Assembly (NCBI GenBank): GCA_021790895.1
Contig: JAJYFM010000002.1
Coordinates: forward strand, 1-64,000
DNA length: 64,000 nucleotides
Reading direction: 5' to 3'
Source of the DNA: a bacterium
GTDB lineage: Bacteria > Vulcanimicrobiota > Vulcanimicrobiia > Vulcanimicrobiales > Vulcanimicrobiaceae
The translations under genes were made by a program, and so were the position numbers. Below, piece by piece: positions 37,644-47,332 of this stretch. Within the stretch, counting starts at the first letter, position 1. Each line of letters opens with the position of its first letter. The notes beneath the pieces were generated by a model that searched no databases, had not been told where the DNA came from, and saw nothing but the letters and a program-made list of their open reading frames with translations.

Positions 37644-38864
37644 ATGAGATCGCCTCGCATCGCCGCGCTTGCGGCCCTTCTTTTGCTCGCCGCACCACTA
37701 ACCGCTTGCTCGAGCGGCCCGACCCCCGCCTCGACGACGATCGGGATTGGGGTCGATCTCCCGCTCTCCGGGGCCGATGCCTCGGTCGGCACCAGTACGC
37801 TCAACGGCATCAAACTCGCGGTCAACCGCGCAAACGCCAAGGGCGTCCCGGGCGGCTTCACCTTTGCCGTCCAGGCGCTCGACGATACGCAGCAGGGCGT
37901 GCATAATCCGCAGCAGGGTGCGAGCAACGTCCGCACGTTGATCGCCGATGACAGCGTGCTGGCGATTATCGGGCCCTACAACTCAAACGTCGCCGCTGCC
38001 GAGATTCCGATTACCAACGAAGCGGGGATCGTGCAGATCAGCCCGTCGGCGGTGAGCGACGGCCTCACGCTCGGCAAGGACGCCGCGATGCTGCGCCGCG
38101 CAAATCCGAGCGTCAACACCTTTTTCCGCGTCTGCACGACTGATTCGCGGCAAGGGTCGGCGGCGGCGCGCTTCGCGCTCGATCTCAAACTCAAACGCGT
38201 CTATATCGTCGACGACAACGAGACCTACGGGCTCGATCTCGCAAATGTTTTCGCCCACGACTTTGCAAAACTCGGCGGCACGGTGCTGGGGCGCGATCAC
38301 ATCGCTCCCGACACTCAAGATTTCAAAGCACTGCTCCTGAAGATCAAGGGATACCATCCCGACTTTATTTTCTTCGGTGGTACGACGAGCACCGGCGGTG
38401 GTTTGCTGCGCCGTCAGATGTTCGATGTCGGCATGGGGAAACTGCCGTTCATGGGCGGTGATGGCATCCCCGACATCGCCGAGGTTGCAAAGAAGCGGGC
38501 CGACGGTACCTATTACACGGTCGCCGCGCCGAACGCCGACTTGTTGCCCGCCGCAAAGAAATTCGTCGCCTCCTACAAAGCGAAGTTCGGGGGCGATGTC
38601 GGCCCATACAGCGCGAACGCCTACGCCGCGACCGAGGTCGCGATCTCGGCGATCGAACAAGCGATTATCGCGAACGGGAAGAAGATGCCGACGCGTGCAG
38701 AGGTGCTGGCGAAGATCCCGCGGAGTGCAAAGAACGAAGTGCATACGCCGATCGGTCCGATATCGTTCGATAAATACGGTGACGTTCGCAAACCGGTCAT
38801 CTCGCTGTATGTGATTCGGAACGGTCGCTCGTCATTTATCGAACAACTCAACCTAGGCGAATAA
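37644..38864 (+). CDS. livK: Branched-chain amino-acid ABC transporter, binding lipoprotein
   Basis: The 406-residue periplasmic-binding protein has a lipobox (LTACSS) and the Leu/Ile/Val-binding fold: GVDLPLSG, ALDDTQQGV, AIIGPYNSN and YIVDDNETYG. The first of five liv genes in an operon on the plus strand. Confidence 0.9.
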   Translation: MRSPRIAALAALLLLAAPLTACSSGPTPASTTIGIGVDLPLSGADASVGTSTLNGIKLAVNRANAKGVPGGFTFAVQALDDTQQGVHNPQQGASNVRTLIADDSVLAIIGPYNSNVAAAEIPITNEAGIVQISPSAVSDGLTLGKDAAMLRRANPSVNTFFRVCTTDSRQGSAAARFALDLKLKRVYIVDDNETYGLDLANVFAHDFAKLGGTVLGRDHIAPDTQDFKALLLKIKGYHPDFIFFGGTTSTGGGLLRRQMFDVGMGKLPFMGGDGIPDIAEVAKKRADGTYYTVAAPNADLLPAAKKFVASYKAKFGGDVGPYSANAYAATEVAISAIEQAIIANGKKMPTRAEVLAKIPRSAKNEVHTPIGPISFDKYGDVRKPVISLYVIRNGRSSFIEQLNLGE

Positions 38865-38868
38865 CGGC

Positions 38869-39780
38869 TTGCACGAGTTTCTCGCTCAACTAGCCAACGG
38901 CGTCGAGCTCGGCGCGATCTATGCTTTGATCGCACTGGGCTACACGCTGGTCTACGGCATTCTCGAGCTCATCAACTTCGCGCACGGCGATGTCTACACG
39001 TTCGGTTCATTTACCGCCCTTGTCGTGCTGGTCGCCCTGCGAGCGGCGCACGTCCTGCACGGGGTCGGTCTCATCCTCGGCATCGTTGCGGCGTTGCTCG
39101 TCGCAATTCTCGCGTGCGCGCTCCTCAATGCTGGCATCGAACGGCTTGCCTATCGGCGTTTACGGAAGGCGCCGCGTCTCGCGCCGCTCATTACCGCCAT
39201 CGGCGTCTCGTTCATGCTCGAAAACCTGATCGAACTCTGGCAGGGCTCGGCGCCGGTCCCCTTCCCCAATGTGATCCCGAATCCGGAGTTGAGATTCGGC
39301 GCGCTTCAGGTCGGCGTCCAACAGATCGTCGTCGTTGCACTCGCGATCGTGACGATGATCGCGCTGCACTATTTCGTGCAACGGAGCCGACTCGGGAAAG
39401 CCATGCGCGCAGTCGCCCAGGATCGTGACGCTGCATCGCTCGTGGGGATCAACGTCGATCGCACGATTGCGATTACCTTCCTCATCGCGGGAGCGCTCGC
39501 GGGCGTCGCCGGCTTCGTCGGCGGCGTCTCCTTCGGTTCGGCGTGGTTCCTCAACGGTTTCGGTGCCGGTCTACGCGCGTTTACCGCCGCCGTGCTCGGC
39601 GGAATTGGGAATATCGCCGGGGCGATGCTCGGCGGCTTTCTCATCGGCCTCCTCGAATCGTTCTCGACTTGGTTTATCGGCGGACAATGGAGCAACGTCG
39701 CGGTCTTCTCCGTGCTTATTCTCGTCCTCGTCTTTCGCCCGAGCGGGCTGCTCGGTGAATCGTTACCGGAGAAGGTGTGA
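38869..39780 (+). CDS. livH: Branched-chain amino-acid ABC permease LivH
   Basis: The 303-residue permease with 8 helices opens GVELGAIYALIALGYTL and carries GMVNFAHG-like NFAHGDVYT plus the EAA-type loop (RAVAQDRDAASLVGIN). TTG 38869 is 5 bp after livK. GTG overlap links it to livM. Confidence 0.9.
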   Translation: MHEFLAQLANGVELGAIYALIALGYTLVYGILELINFAHGDVYTFGSFTALVVLVALRAAHVLHGVGLILGIVAALLVAILACALLNAGIERLAYRRLRKAPRLAPLITAIGVSFMLENLIELWQGSAPVPFPNVIPNPELRFGALQVGVQQIVVVALAIVTMIALHYFVQRSRLGKAMRAVAQDRDAASLVGINVDRTIAITFLIAGALAGVAGFVGGVSFGSAWFLNGFGAGLRAFTAAVLGGIGNIAGAMLGGFLIGLLESFSTWFIGGQWSNVAVFSVLILVLVFRPSGLLGESLPEKV

Positions 39781-40853
39781 TTTACGCGTACGCCTTCGTC
39801 GCGATTGCGGCGTGCGTGGCGATCGAACGCTTTCACAACCGCCGTGCGAAGATCGCGATCGCGCTGGCGCTCGCCGCCTTTCTCGCCATCGCGCCACGTT
39901 TTTACGGGAACGAGGCGGTCTTCAGCATCCTTGCCGACGCGGCCGTCTATGTCATGCTCGCCCTCGGCCTCAATATCGTCGTCGGTTTTGCCGGCTTGCT
40001 GGACCTCGGTTATGCCGCCTTTTTTGCCATCGGCGCTTATACGTACGGGATGCTCGCAAGCCCGCAGTTCGGGTTGCACCTCCCGTTTTGGGTGCTGCTC
40101 TTTCTCGCCGCTGCGCTCGCCGCGCTCTTCGGTGCGCTGCTCGGCGCGCCGACGCTGCGCCTCCATGGCGACTATCTCGCGATCGTCACCTTGGGCTTCG
40201 GTGAGATCGTCCCGCAGATCTTTCAGAATCTCACGAAATATACCGGCGGCCCCAACGGCATCGCGGCACTCGATATCCCGAGCTTTTTCGGACATTCGTT
40301 CGGCGCATCGGTGATGCCGTATTACTATATCGCGCTCTTGGGGATCGTCGCTGCACTCTGGATCTCGCGCAACCTTCGTGAGAGCCGGCTAGGGCGCGCA
40401 TGGATGGCGATTCGCGAGGATGAGCTTGCAGCGAAACATGCGGGGATCAACGTTCTACGCTCCAAACTCGCGGCGTTCGCCATCGGCGCATCGTTCTCGG
40501 GAATCGGCGGCGTGCTCTTTGCCGCCAAACTCGCGCTCGTCTCCCCCGATCTCTTCGGCTTCCAGGTCAGCGTGTTGATCGTTTCGATGTTGGTGCTCGG
40601 CGGGATGGGAAATATCGTCGGCGTCGTCGTCGGAAGCCTGTTATTGACCATCGTCAACTCGGCGCTCTTACCGCAAATCAACTCGCTGGTCGACACGACC
40701 TTCCATACGACCATCGACCTCTCGAATATCCATTTTCTTATCTACGGCGCGATTCTCGTGGGCATTATGCTCTTCCGACCCGAGGGATTGCTTCCGAATC
40801 GCGAACGGCGTGACGAATTCCATCATAACGGGGAAGCCGAGGCCGAAGCATGA
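39777..40853 (+). CDS. livM: Branched-chain amino-acid ABC permease LivM
   Basis: The 358-residue permease has NIVVGFAGLLDLGYAAF, the EAA loop AIREDELAAKHAGIN, and LVLGGMGNI. Starts at GTG 39777 inside the livH stop and overlaps livG by ATGA. A charged tail ends it. Confidence 0.9.
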   Translation: MIYAYAFVAIAACVAIERFHNRRAKIAIALALAAFLAIAPRFYGNEAVFSILADAAVYVMLALGLNIVVGFAGLLDLGYAAFFAIGAYTYGMLASPQFGLHLPFWVLLFLAAALAALFGALLGAPTLRLHGDYLAIVTLGFGEIVPQIFQNLTKYTGGPNGIAALDIPSFFGHSFGASVMPYYYIALLGIVAALWISRNLRESRLGRAWMAIREDELAAKHAGINVLRSKLAAFAIGASFSGIGGVLFAAKLALVSPDLFGFQVSVLIVSMLVLGGMGNIVGVVVGSLLLTIVNSALLPQINSLVDTTFHTTIDLSNIHFLIYGAILVGIMLFRPEGLLPNRERRDEFHHNGEAEAEA

Positions 40854-41611
40854 GTCTGCTCGAGCTTTCTGGTGTGAGCAAACGCTTCGGGGCATTGACG
40901 GCCGTCGCGAACGTGACGCTCGGTGTCGAAGAAGGTGCGATCTTCGGCATCATCGGCCCCAACGGCGCCGGAAAATCGACCCTCTTCAATCTCTTGACGG
41001 CGATCTACCGATTCGACGAAGGATGTATTGCAATCGACGGTACGTCGCTTGCGGGGATGACGACGCAAGAAATCGCGCGCCTCGGCGTCGCGCGAACGTT
41101 CCAGAACCTTCGGCTACTCGGCAACGCATCGGCCCTAGCGAACGTGATGGTCGGCGAACACCTTTTACTGCGGGCGAATATTCTCGACGCCTTGTTGAAT
41201 ACCACGCGCGAGCGCCGCGAACGCGCGGAGGCGGAGCAGCGCGCTCGCGAACTGCTGCGTTTTGTCGGCATCGCCGGGATCGACGAACAATTTGCGCGCA
41301 ATCTTTCGTATGGCACGCAACGTCGCCTCGAGATCGCGCGAGCGCTCGCTGCTCGGCCGCGTTTGCTGCTGCTCGACGAACCCGCCGCCGGCTTGAACCC
41401 GTCAGAGAAGCGCGATTTGGTGGCCCTGATTCGCTCGATTCGCGATGGCGGCGCAACCGTGCTGCTGATCGAACATGACATGGGCTTGGTCATGAATCTT
41501 TGCGAGCGCATTGCGGTGCTCGACTACGGGGAGAAGATTGCCGAAGGAACGCCGAACGAGATTCGCGAGCATCCGCGCGTAATCGAAGCCTACTTGGGTG
41601 CCCCGGCGTGA
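40850..41611 (+). CDS. livG: Branched-chain amino-acid ABC ATPase LivG
   Basis: The 253-residue ATPase has GPNGAGKST, LSYGTQRRLEIARAL, LLLDEPAAGLN, and the long insertion typical of LivG (VGEHLLLRANILDAL). Overlaps livF by GTGA. Confidence 0.92.
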   Translation: MSLLELSGVSKRFGALTAVANVTLGVEEGAIFGIIGPNGAGKSTLFNLLTAIYRFDEGCIAIDGTSLAGMTTQEIARLGVARTFQNLRLLGNASALANVMVGEHLLLRANILDALLNTTRERRERAEAEQRARELLRFVGIAGIDEQFARNLSYGTQRRLEIARALAARPRLLLLDEPAAGLNPSEKRDLVALIRSIRDGGATVLLIEHDMGLVMNLCERIAVLDYGEKIAEGTPNEIREHPRVIEAYLGAPA

Positions 41612-42324
41612 ACGCGTTGCTCGATGTTCGTGGGCTTGAGGTACGATACGGCGGCATCGTCGCGTTGCGCGGCATCGACTTTCGCGTGGACGAGGGCGAA
41701 ATCGTCGCACTTCTCGGCGCGAACGGTGCGGGAAAGACGACGACACTGCGCGCGATCTCGGGCTTGCTGCCGATCCGCGCCGGCGATCTCACCTTCGCCG
41801 GAACGAATTTTCGCAAGCACGGCGCCGATGCGATTGCGCGGCTCGGCATCGCGCACGTACCGGAGGGTCGGCGCGTCTTTACGCGCATGACGGTTCGCGA
41901 GAACCTCGAGCTCGGTGGATATGCCGTCGCGGCGCGGCGCGAACTCGATGTCCGTATCGATGAGGTACTTTCAATTTTTCCGCGACTTCACGAACGCATC
42001 GCGCAGCGAGCCGGAACCCTTTCGGGGGGCGAGCAGCAGATGCTGGCGATCGGTCGCGCGCTCGTGGCGCAGCCGCGATTGCTGGTGCTCGACGAGCCGT
42101 CGCTTGGGTTGGCGCCGTTGATCGTCGCGCAGATCTTCGAGGTTCTGCGCGATATCCACCGCCGCGGGACGACAATCGTGCTCGTCGAACAGAACGCACA
42201 CGCGGCCCTGGCGCTTGCGGATCGGGGCTACGTTCTGCGCAACGGCGAGATCGCGCGCAACGATACGGCCGCCAACCTTGCGCGAGATCCGGCGGTGGTG
42301 GCGGCGTACTTAGGAGGGGAATAA
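41608..42324 (+). CDS. livF: Branched-chain amino-acid ABC ATPase LivF
   Basis: The 238-residue ATPase has GANGAGKTTTL, PEGRRVFTRMTVRENLELG, LSGGEQQMLAIGRAL and VLDEPSLGLAP, the LivF pattern. GTG 41608 overlaps livG. It completes the livKHMGF set for importing Leu, Ile, Val or related amino acids. Confidence 0.92.
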   Translation: MNALLDVRGLEVRYGGIVALRGIDFRVDEGEIVALLGANGAGKTTTLRAISGLLPIRAGDLTFAGTNFRKHGADAIARLGIAHVPEGRRVFTRMTVRENLELGGYAVAARRELDVRIDEVLSIFPRLHERIAQRAGTLSGGEQQMLAIGRALVAQPRLLVLDEPSLGLAPLIVAQIFEVLRDIHRRGTTIVLVEQNAHAALALADRGYVLRNGEIARNDTAANLARDPAVVAAYLGGE

Positions 42325-42325
42325 C

Positions 42326-42814
42326 ATGCCCGGTGGTTCGCTTCCATTTTCAATAGGGATGGCTCAAGGGACGCCGATTACCGCGATCATCGCACAGATG
42401 ATCGCGCCCGCCGTCTTTATTCTTGCCTGCGGGAATTTACTCAACGTGACGATGACGCGGGTGGTGCGAGCGGTCGATCGGGCGCGCGCCCTGTTTGTAG
42501 AGATTCACGCACTACCAACGGGAGGCGATAATCACCGCGAGGCGATTCTCGCCGAGTTGCGCCTCTACCAGACCCGTATCAACTACCTGCAACGCGCGCT
42601 TTCGGCATATCATTTGGCGATTGGGATCTTCGTTCTCGCAAGCCTTGCCGTTGCGCTCAACGCGCTCACGCGCGACGCGCTTCCGTGGTTGCCGACGGCG
42701 CTCACGGTCGGCGGAACGATTACCGTCCTTGTCGGGGCGATCGGCGTCTTTCTCGAAACGCGTGTGTCGACCGATGCGATGAAAGCAGAGATCGCGCGCG
42801 AACTCCAGTCGTGA
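42326..42814 (+). CDS. DUF2721 family membrane protein
   Basis: A 162-residue protein with three transmembrane segments and the DUF2721 hallmarks: a PAVFILACGNLLNV opening helix followed by RVVRAVDRAR. Function unknown. One base follows the livF stop, so it may be part of that operon, but a transport role is not shown. Confidence 0.8.
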   Translation: MPGGSLPFSIGMAQGTPITAIIAQMIAPAVFILACGNLLNVTMTRVVRAVDRARALFVEIHALPTGGDNHREAILAELRLYQTRINYLQRALSAYHLAIGIFVLASLAVALNALTRDALPWLPTALTVGGTITVLVGAIGVFLETRVSTDAMKAEIARELQS

Positions 42815-42821
42815 AGAAACC

Positions 42822-43967
42822 TTAGTTCGGAACGAGAGCCTCGGCGCGCCGGTAGACGAACTCGCCGCCGACCATCGTCGCCATCACTTCGTAACGGTCG
42901 TCCCAAAACGAGAGATCCGCGCGCATGCCGACCGCGATGCGCCCAATCTCGCTCTGTGCCCCAATCGTGCGCGCAGGCGCGTGCGAAGCCGCCACGATTG
43001 CTTGTGCGAACGGCAAACCGGTGAACGCCATATAGTTTCGCAGAGCGCGATCCATCGTGAGCGCGCTTCCGGCGATCGTGCCGTCGTCGGCGCGCATGAC
43101 GCCGCCTTCGACGCGATAGCCCGGCCCGGCCGGGGGCATAAAATCAGTGGTGAGCACGACGCGGTCGCCGAGCATACGGTAGAGCAAATCGACCATCGGC
43201 GGCGAGACGTGATGTCCGTCGCAGATGAGTTGCACGGTAGTGCGTCGATCTTGCATGAACGCTGCGAGCAAGGAGGGATCGCGGTGATCGAGCGGTCCCA
43301 TGCCGTTAAACGCATGCGTGAGGCTTCGGTAGCCGGTACCGATCGCGAGTAATCCCTCCGCATAGCGCGCTGCGGTATGGCCGGCGGAGCAAGCGACGCC
43401 GTTTTCGAGCATCGCGCGAACGAATTCGCTCGCACCTTCGACCTCCGGTGCGAGCGTCACCATGACGAGCGCTCCGCGACAGGCATCGACCATCTCTTGC
43501 GCGCGCACGCTCGATGCCGCAAGCAAACAATCGCCGCGATGAACGCGGCGGAACTTCGTATTGAGAAAGGGCCCCTCGAAATGGATGCCGAGGCAGCGCG
43601 CTCCCTGCGGTTCACTCTCCTCCAACACATGCGCGGCCTCGACGATCTCCGAGGCAGCGTGCAGCATCGATTCCCACGGCGCGGTCATGACCGAAGCGAC
43701 GAAGCCGGTCGCACCGGTCGCGGCATAGGCGCGCGAGGCGACCGGAACGGCGTATCCCTGATCGCGATTGAAGAGCATGTCATCGGCGCCGTTGGTGTGC
43801 AGGTCGACGAGCCCGGGTGCGACCGAGCAACCCTCCGGGCAGAGATACTCGCTGGAACCTTCGGCGGGAAGAATCGCTGCAATATGGCCGCGATCGATCG
43901 CAAGCCGCGCGTAAGCCGAACTGCCGTCGCCTAGGGCGAGGAAGGCCGGGCCGATGATGATAGGCAT
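42822..43967 (-). CDS. nagA: N-acetylglucosamine-6-phosphate deacetylase
   Basis: The 381-residue amidohydrolase has the metal motif GLVDLHTNGADD, HFEGPFLN, SAGHTAA, THAFNGM, CDGHHVSP and TTDFMPPAG, the NagA signature set. It removes acetate from GlcNAc-6-phosphate for recycling or entry to glycolysis. No nagB or PTS gene is adjacent. Confidence 0.9.
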   Translation of the reverse strand: MPIIIGPAFLALGDGSSAYARLAIDRGHIAAILPAEGSSEYLCPEGCSVAPGLVDLHTNGADDMLFNRDQGYAVPVASRAYAATGATGFVASVMTAPWESMLHAASEIVEAAHVLEESEPQGARCLGIHFEGPFLNTKFRRVHRGDCLLAASSVRAQEMVDACRGALVMVTLAPEVEGASEFVRAMLENGVACSAGHTAARYAEGLLAIGTGYRSLTHAFNGMGPLDHRDPSLLAAFMQDRRTTVQLICDGHHVSPPMVDLLYRMLGDRVVLTTDFMPPAGPGYRVEGGVMRADDGTIAGSALTMDRALRNYMAFTGLPFAQAIVAASHAPARTIGAQSEIGRIAVGMRADLSFWDDRYEVMATMVGGEFVYRRAEALVPN

Positions 43968-44010
43968 ACCGAAATACTGCTTCGACGGGCCCGGGTTACC
44001 CCCTCGGACA

Positions 44011-46740
44011 CTATCCTCCGAAGAGGCGACGCAGGAAGGCGGGCCCGGCTGCTCGGGCTACGACGGGTGCAGCGGGGCGTTGAACCTCGCGGCCGATCTC
44101 GGCGTTCGAGCGCTCGAGGCGGGCCAGGCGATCCATGTGCGCGGTCGCGTGTCCGTCGAGCGTCTCGCGCAGGGCGTCGAGTTCGTTCCAGCCGGCAGGG
44201 GCTCGCCCGGCTGCGCGCGCGCCTGCAAACTCTTGCGCCGAGACGGTAAAGATACGTGCCGCCGGAATCTTTCGTTCGGTAAGATAGCGGCGCGCAAGAT
44301 CGAGTACGTTCCGTCGTTCGCCCGCGCTTTCGTTGTCGGCCATCGTATGTGCGAAGAGCAGCGGTTTGCCGAGCTCGGCGATGCGTTCGAAGAGACTCAA
44401 TTCGCGCTCGGAGAGTTGACGAGAGAAGAGGCAGAGCACTTCGCTCGCGCTGCGCGCAGCCATGAGCGCGATATCTTCGGCATCGATATCGCCGGAATCG
44501 AACGCCGGCGCATGAACCAACACCAACTCGCGCGGAAACTTCCACGGAGTGAGGACGAGCACCGGTGATCTCCGCGCGGCCTCGCCGACCGTGGAGGGAT
44601 CGATCTCGCTCCACGATCCGTGGTGGTCGAGCGCAAAGGCTTCATTGCGTTCGCCGTAGCGGACGTGAATCGGGAAACGCGCCATGCCGGGAATCTCGTC
44701 GCCGAGTACGGCGTTCCCCGCGAACGCATCGATCAGCGAGGATTTTCCGCGCCGTAATGCTCCCAATACCGCGACGCGCCAGCGTTGCGGACGCAATCCG
44801 CGGGCGTATGCGTCAGCGTCGAGGCTCGGATCGCTGTGCGCGCGACGGAGCATCTCCGTGCCGGGGTCGACTGCGGCGATCTCCGGCTCTTCGCGAAGAA
44901 AGGCGTCGGCGATGCGCGCGATATCGGCGAGCTCCAATGCGATCTTCGCGCGCCGCGTACGCATGGCATCGGTAACGGCGGCGACGGATCCGGCGGCCGC
45001 CGCCTCGAGCGCGCGTTCGATGCTCCCGATCCCTGCGTCGCGTGCGCTGCGACCAGCCTCGATCAGCGCGGTATCGAGCGCCGCATCGACGCGATCGATA
45101 TTTTGTCCGATGCGTGTTCCTAAATCTTCGACGTCGATGCGCAGCGCCGGAAAGATCGAGGCGCGTAAATCGGCGATCAACTCTCGCTTCATGTACGTTT
45201 CGTTTGCGGCAGCGGCGAAACGCATCGAGATCGCGTGGACGAGGGCGATCGCCGGGCCGCCGATTGCGTCGAGCACGATCGTTGCCGCGATTGCGGTGGC
45301 GGGCTCGCCGCTCCAGAGGCTCGTGCCGGGCTGCCCCCCGAACGCGGCGGCAGCGGATTCGACGAGCGAGAAACGCAACGGGATATCGGTGCCGCCGCCG
45401 CGCTCGATCTCCTCGAGCGGTTCGACGGCAAGGAGGGCGATGCGCTTGGCGAAGGCCTCGACGGCTTGGGCGGTCACGCGGTCGACCAACACGTGCAACC
45501 GGGCACGATCGCGCAATTTCGCAATATCGGTGGTGTCGAACGCTTGCGCGAGGGCGAGCTCGAGCTCTTCGGCGAGTGCGGCGCTCTCCTTCGCAAGCAG
45601 TAGGCGGCGTTTTTCGCCCTCTTCGACGAGACGGCGGCGTTGCAGCGCAATGCGCTCGTCGAGGTCGACGAGTTGTGGTTTGCGCGCGACGAGTTCGCCT
45701 TGCAGCCGATCCTTCGGGAGCGCGAGCATCGCGAGGTCGCCGTCGATGTGAGCGATTGCGTCGCTGCCGACGCGCGCAGCGGCATCGCGTGCGCGGCGGA
45801 GGCGCGAACGCCCGGTGCGCGCGATCAACGATGCATCGAGCGCTTCGAGGAAGGGCTGGAAGCGACTCGATGCAACGCGCTCGGCGTTTTCATCGAAGGT
45901 CCCTTCGACGTAATCCCGCGCCGAGAGCGGATAGACGAAGGTTCCCGGCGCGTGAATCGCCGCGAGCCGTTCGATGCGTTCGGTGGCGTTCTGCCAGGCC
46001 GGGCGCCCGTCGGCGCTCAAACGGCTCCAAAGATCGATTTTCGTTTGAACGATAAAAATGCTGTCGATATGGCGCCGCACGATGCCCAAGAACGATGCAT
46101 CGCCTTCGCTAAACGGCTGTTGCGTATCGATGAGATAGAGCACCGCATCGGCACCGGGAAGAAAGCCGAGCGTCGCGCGACGGTGCGCGGGATTCGCCGA
46201 TGCGAGCCCCGGCGTGTCGGCGACGAGAAAACCGCGCGCGAGAAAATCCGATGGCGTCTTTACCCGGACGCGCGTCGGCGCATCGCTCTCATCGGTGGTT
46301 GCGGTATGCATGGTGCCGACATCACCGGAGCCGACGGCGATAAAGCGGTTCAGGCGGTCGAGCGGGATGCGTTCGGATCGGCCGCTTTCATAATAGGCGG
46401 TCGCTTCGTCTTTCTCGCCGTCTTCGAGTTCGGTAATCGTCGCTGTGGAGGGATTGATATCGACGGCGAGCAGGCCGACGAGGCGTCGCGCATCGCCGCT
46501 GCTCTCGCGTCGAAACTTTCCCAGCAGCGCGTTGAGAAGGTACGATTTTCCGCTCGAGAATTCGCCGACCACCGCCAAGACGAACTTCCCGCGCGCGAGC
46601 ATTTCCCGCGCGGAGCGTACCGGTGCGCATTCGTTGTCGCCGAGCGCTTCTTCAAGAACGAGGAGACGCGCGACGAGTTCGTCGCGCGTCCGGTCGTATC
46701 GCCGCATTGCATCGGCGCTGACGTTCTTGAATCCGCTCAA
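44011..46740 (-). CDS. Double dynamin-like GTPase
   Basis: The 909-residue protein carries two P-loop GTPase modules. Module 1: GEFSSGKS near residue 59, DTPG near 175 and TKID near 233. Module 2, from about residue 670: GALRRGKSSLIDAF and acidic motifs but no clear DTPG (DSGDI/FDSGDID region). A long helical stalk lies between. It resembles the fused bacterial dynamin-like proteins (DynA type) that remodel or repair membranes. Hydrophobic stretches near 490-530 may be a paddle. Confidence 0.8.
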   Translation of the reverse strand: MSGFKNVSADAMRRYDRTRDELVARLLVLEEALGDNECAPVRSAREMLARGKFVLAVVGEFSSGKSYLLNALLGKFRRESSGDARRLVGLLAVDINPSTATITELEDGEKDEATAYYESGRSERIPLDRLNRFIAVGSGDVGTMHTATTDESDAPTRVRVKTPSDFLARGFLVADTPGLASANPAHRRATLGFLPGADAVLYLIDTQQPFSEGDASFLGIVRRHIDSIFIVQTKIDLWSRLSADGRPAWQNATERIERLAAIHAPGTFVYPLSARDYVEGTFDENAERVASSRFQPFLEALDASLIARTGRSRLRRARDAAARVGSDAIAHIDGDLAMLALPKDRLQGELVARKPQLVDLDERIALQRRRLVEEGEKRRLLLAKESAALAEELELALAQAFDTTDIAKLRDRARLHVLVDRVTAQAVEAFAKRIALLAVEPLEEIERGGGTDIPLRFSLVESAAAAFGGQPGTSLWSGEPATAIAATIVLDAIGGPAIALVHAISMRFAAAANETYMKRELIADLRASIFPALRIDVEDLGTRIGQNIDRVDAALDTALIEAGRSARDAGIGSIERALEAAAAGSVAAVTDAMRTRRAKIALELADIARIADAFLREEPEIAAVDPGTEMLRRAHSDPSLDADAYARGLRPQRWRVAVLGALRRGKSSLIDAFAGNAVLGDEIPGMARFPIHVRYGERNEAFALDHHGSWSEIDPSTVGEAARRSPVLVLTPWKFPRELVLVHAPAFDSGDIDAEDIALMAARSASEVLCLFSRQLSERELSLFERIAELGKPLLFAHTMADNESAGERRNVLDLARRYLTERKIPAARIFTVSAQEFAGARAAGRAPAGWNELDALRETLDGHATAHMDRLARLERSNAEIGREVQRPAAPVVARAAGPAFLRRLFGG

Positions 46741-46751
46741 ACAGGTAGTCG

Positions 46752-47252
46752 CTATGCGGTTCGCAGATGCGCTTCAAGCATCCAGAGGCTCTTGTCGGCA
46801 GCCCGACAGAGCTCGGTGTAGATATCCGCAGTGGCTTGGTCGCCAAGCTTCGCGCTCGCGTCGATCTGTTCGCGGAGATGGTTCGCGAAGATCGCCATGC
46901 GTTCGGCGAGTGCTTCGAGGTGCTGTTTCCCGTCGACGGCGTGGTGTGGGTACTCACCGAGGATCGATCGTTCGGCTGCGATTTTGGCGGTGCCGAGCGC
47001 GGTGCCGCCAAGCTGCAGGACGCGCTCGGCGACGAGATCGACGGCGGCCTCCGCTTCGGTTGCGAGGGTATCGAAAAATTCATGAAGCGCGATAAAGTGC
47101 GGGCCGGCAACATTCCAGTGCGCCTGCTTGATCTGCGTCTGAAAATCGAGTGCGGTCGCTAAGGTCGCGTTCAGCAGCGCGATGAGCCGCTCGCGGCCTT
47201 GCACCGGCAAATCGACGCGGGTGCGGTGGAGAAGTGAATTGGTTGCGGTCAT
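46752..47252 (-). CDS. dps: Dps-family ferritin-like DNA-protection protein
   Basis: The 166-residue four-helix protein has the Dps ferroxidase pattern QAHWNVAGPHFIALHEFFD and VDLVAERVLQLGG. It forms a dodecamer that stores iron and detoxifies peroxide. ATG 47252 is preferred over 47270 because AAGGA lies about 10 bp upstream of it. Confidence 0.9.
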   Translation of the reverse strand: MTATNSLLHRTRVDLPVQGRERLIALLNATLATALDFQTQIKQAHWNVAGPHFIALHEFFDTLATEAEAAVDLVAERVLQLGGTALGTAKIAAERSILGEYPHHAVDGKQHLEALAERMAIFANHLREQIDASAKLGDQATADIYTELCRAADKSLWMLEAHLRTA

Positions 47253-47332
47253 TCTACGGTCGTCCTTCATGCTTTGGTCGAGGTGTGTAACTCCGCATCA
47301 ACCACGGTAGCGTGGCCGAGGTTTCGGCGCCG

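Noticed and set aside
45640-46821. Plus-strand frame opposite the dynamin-like gene
   Set aside because: The opposite strand has intact G1, G3 and G4 motifs; this frame has none.
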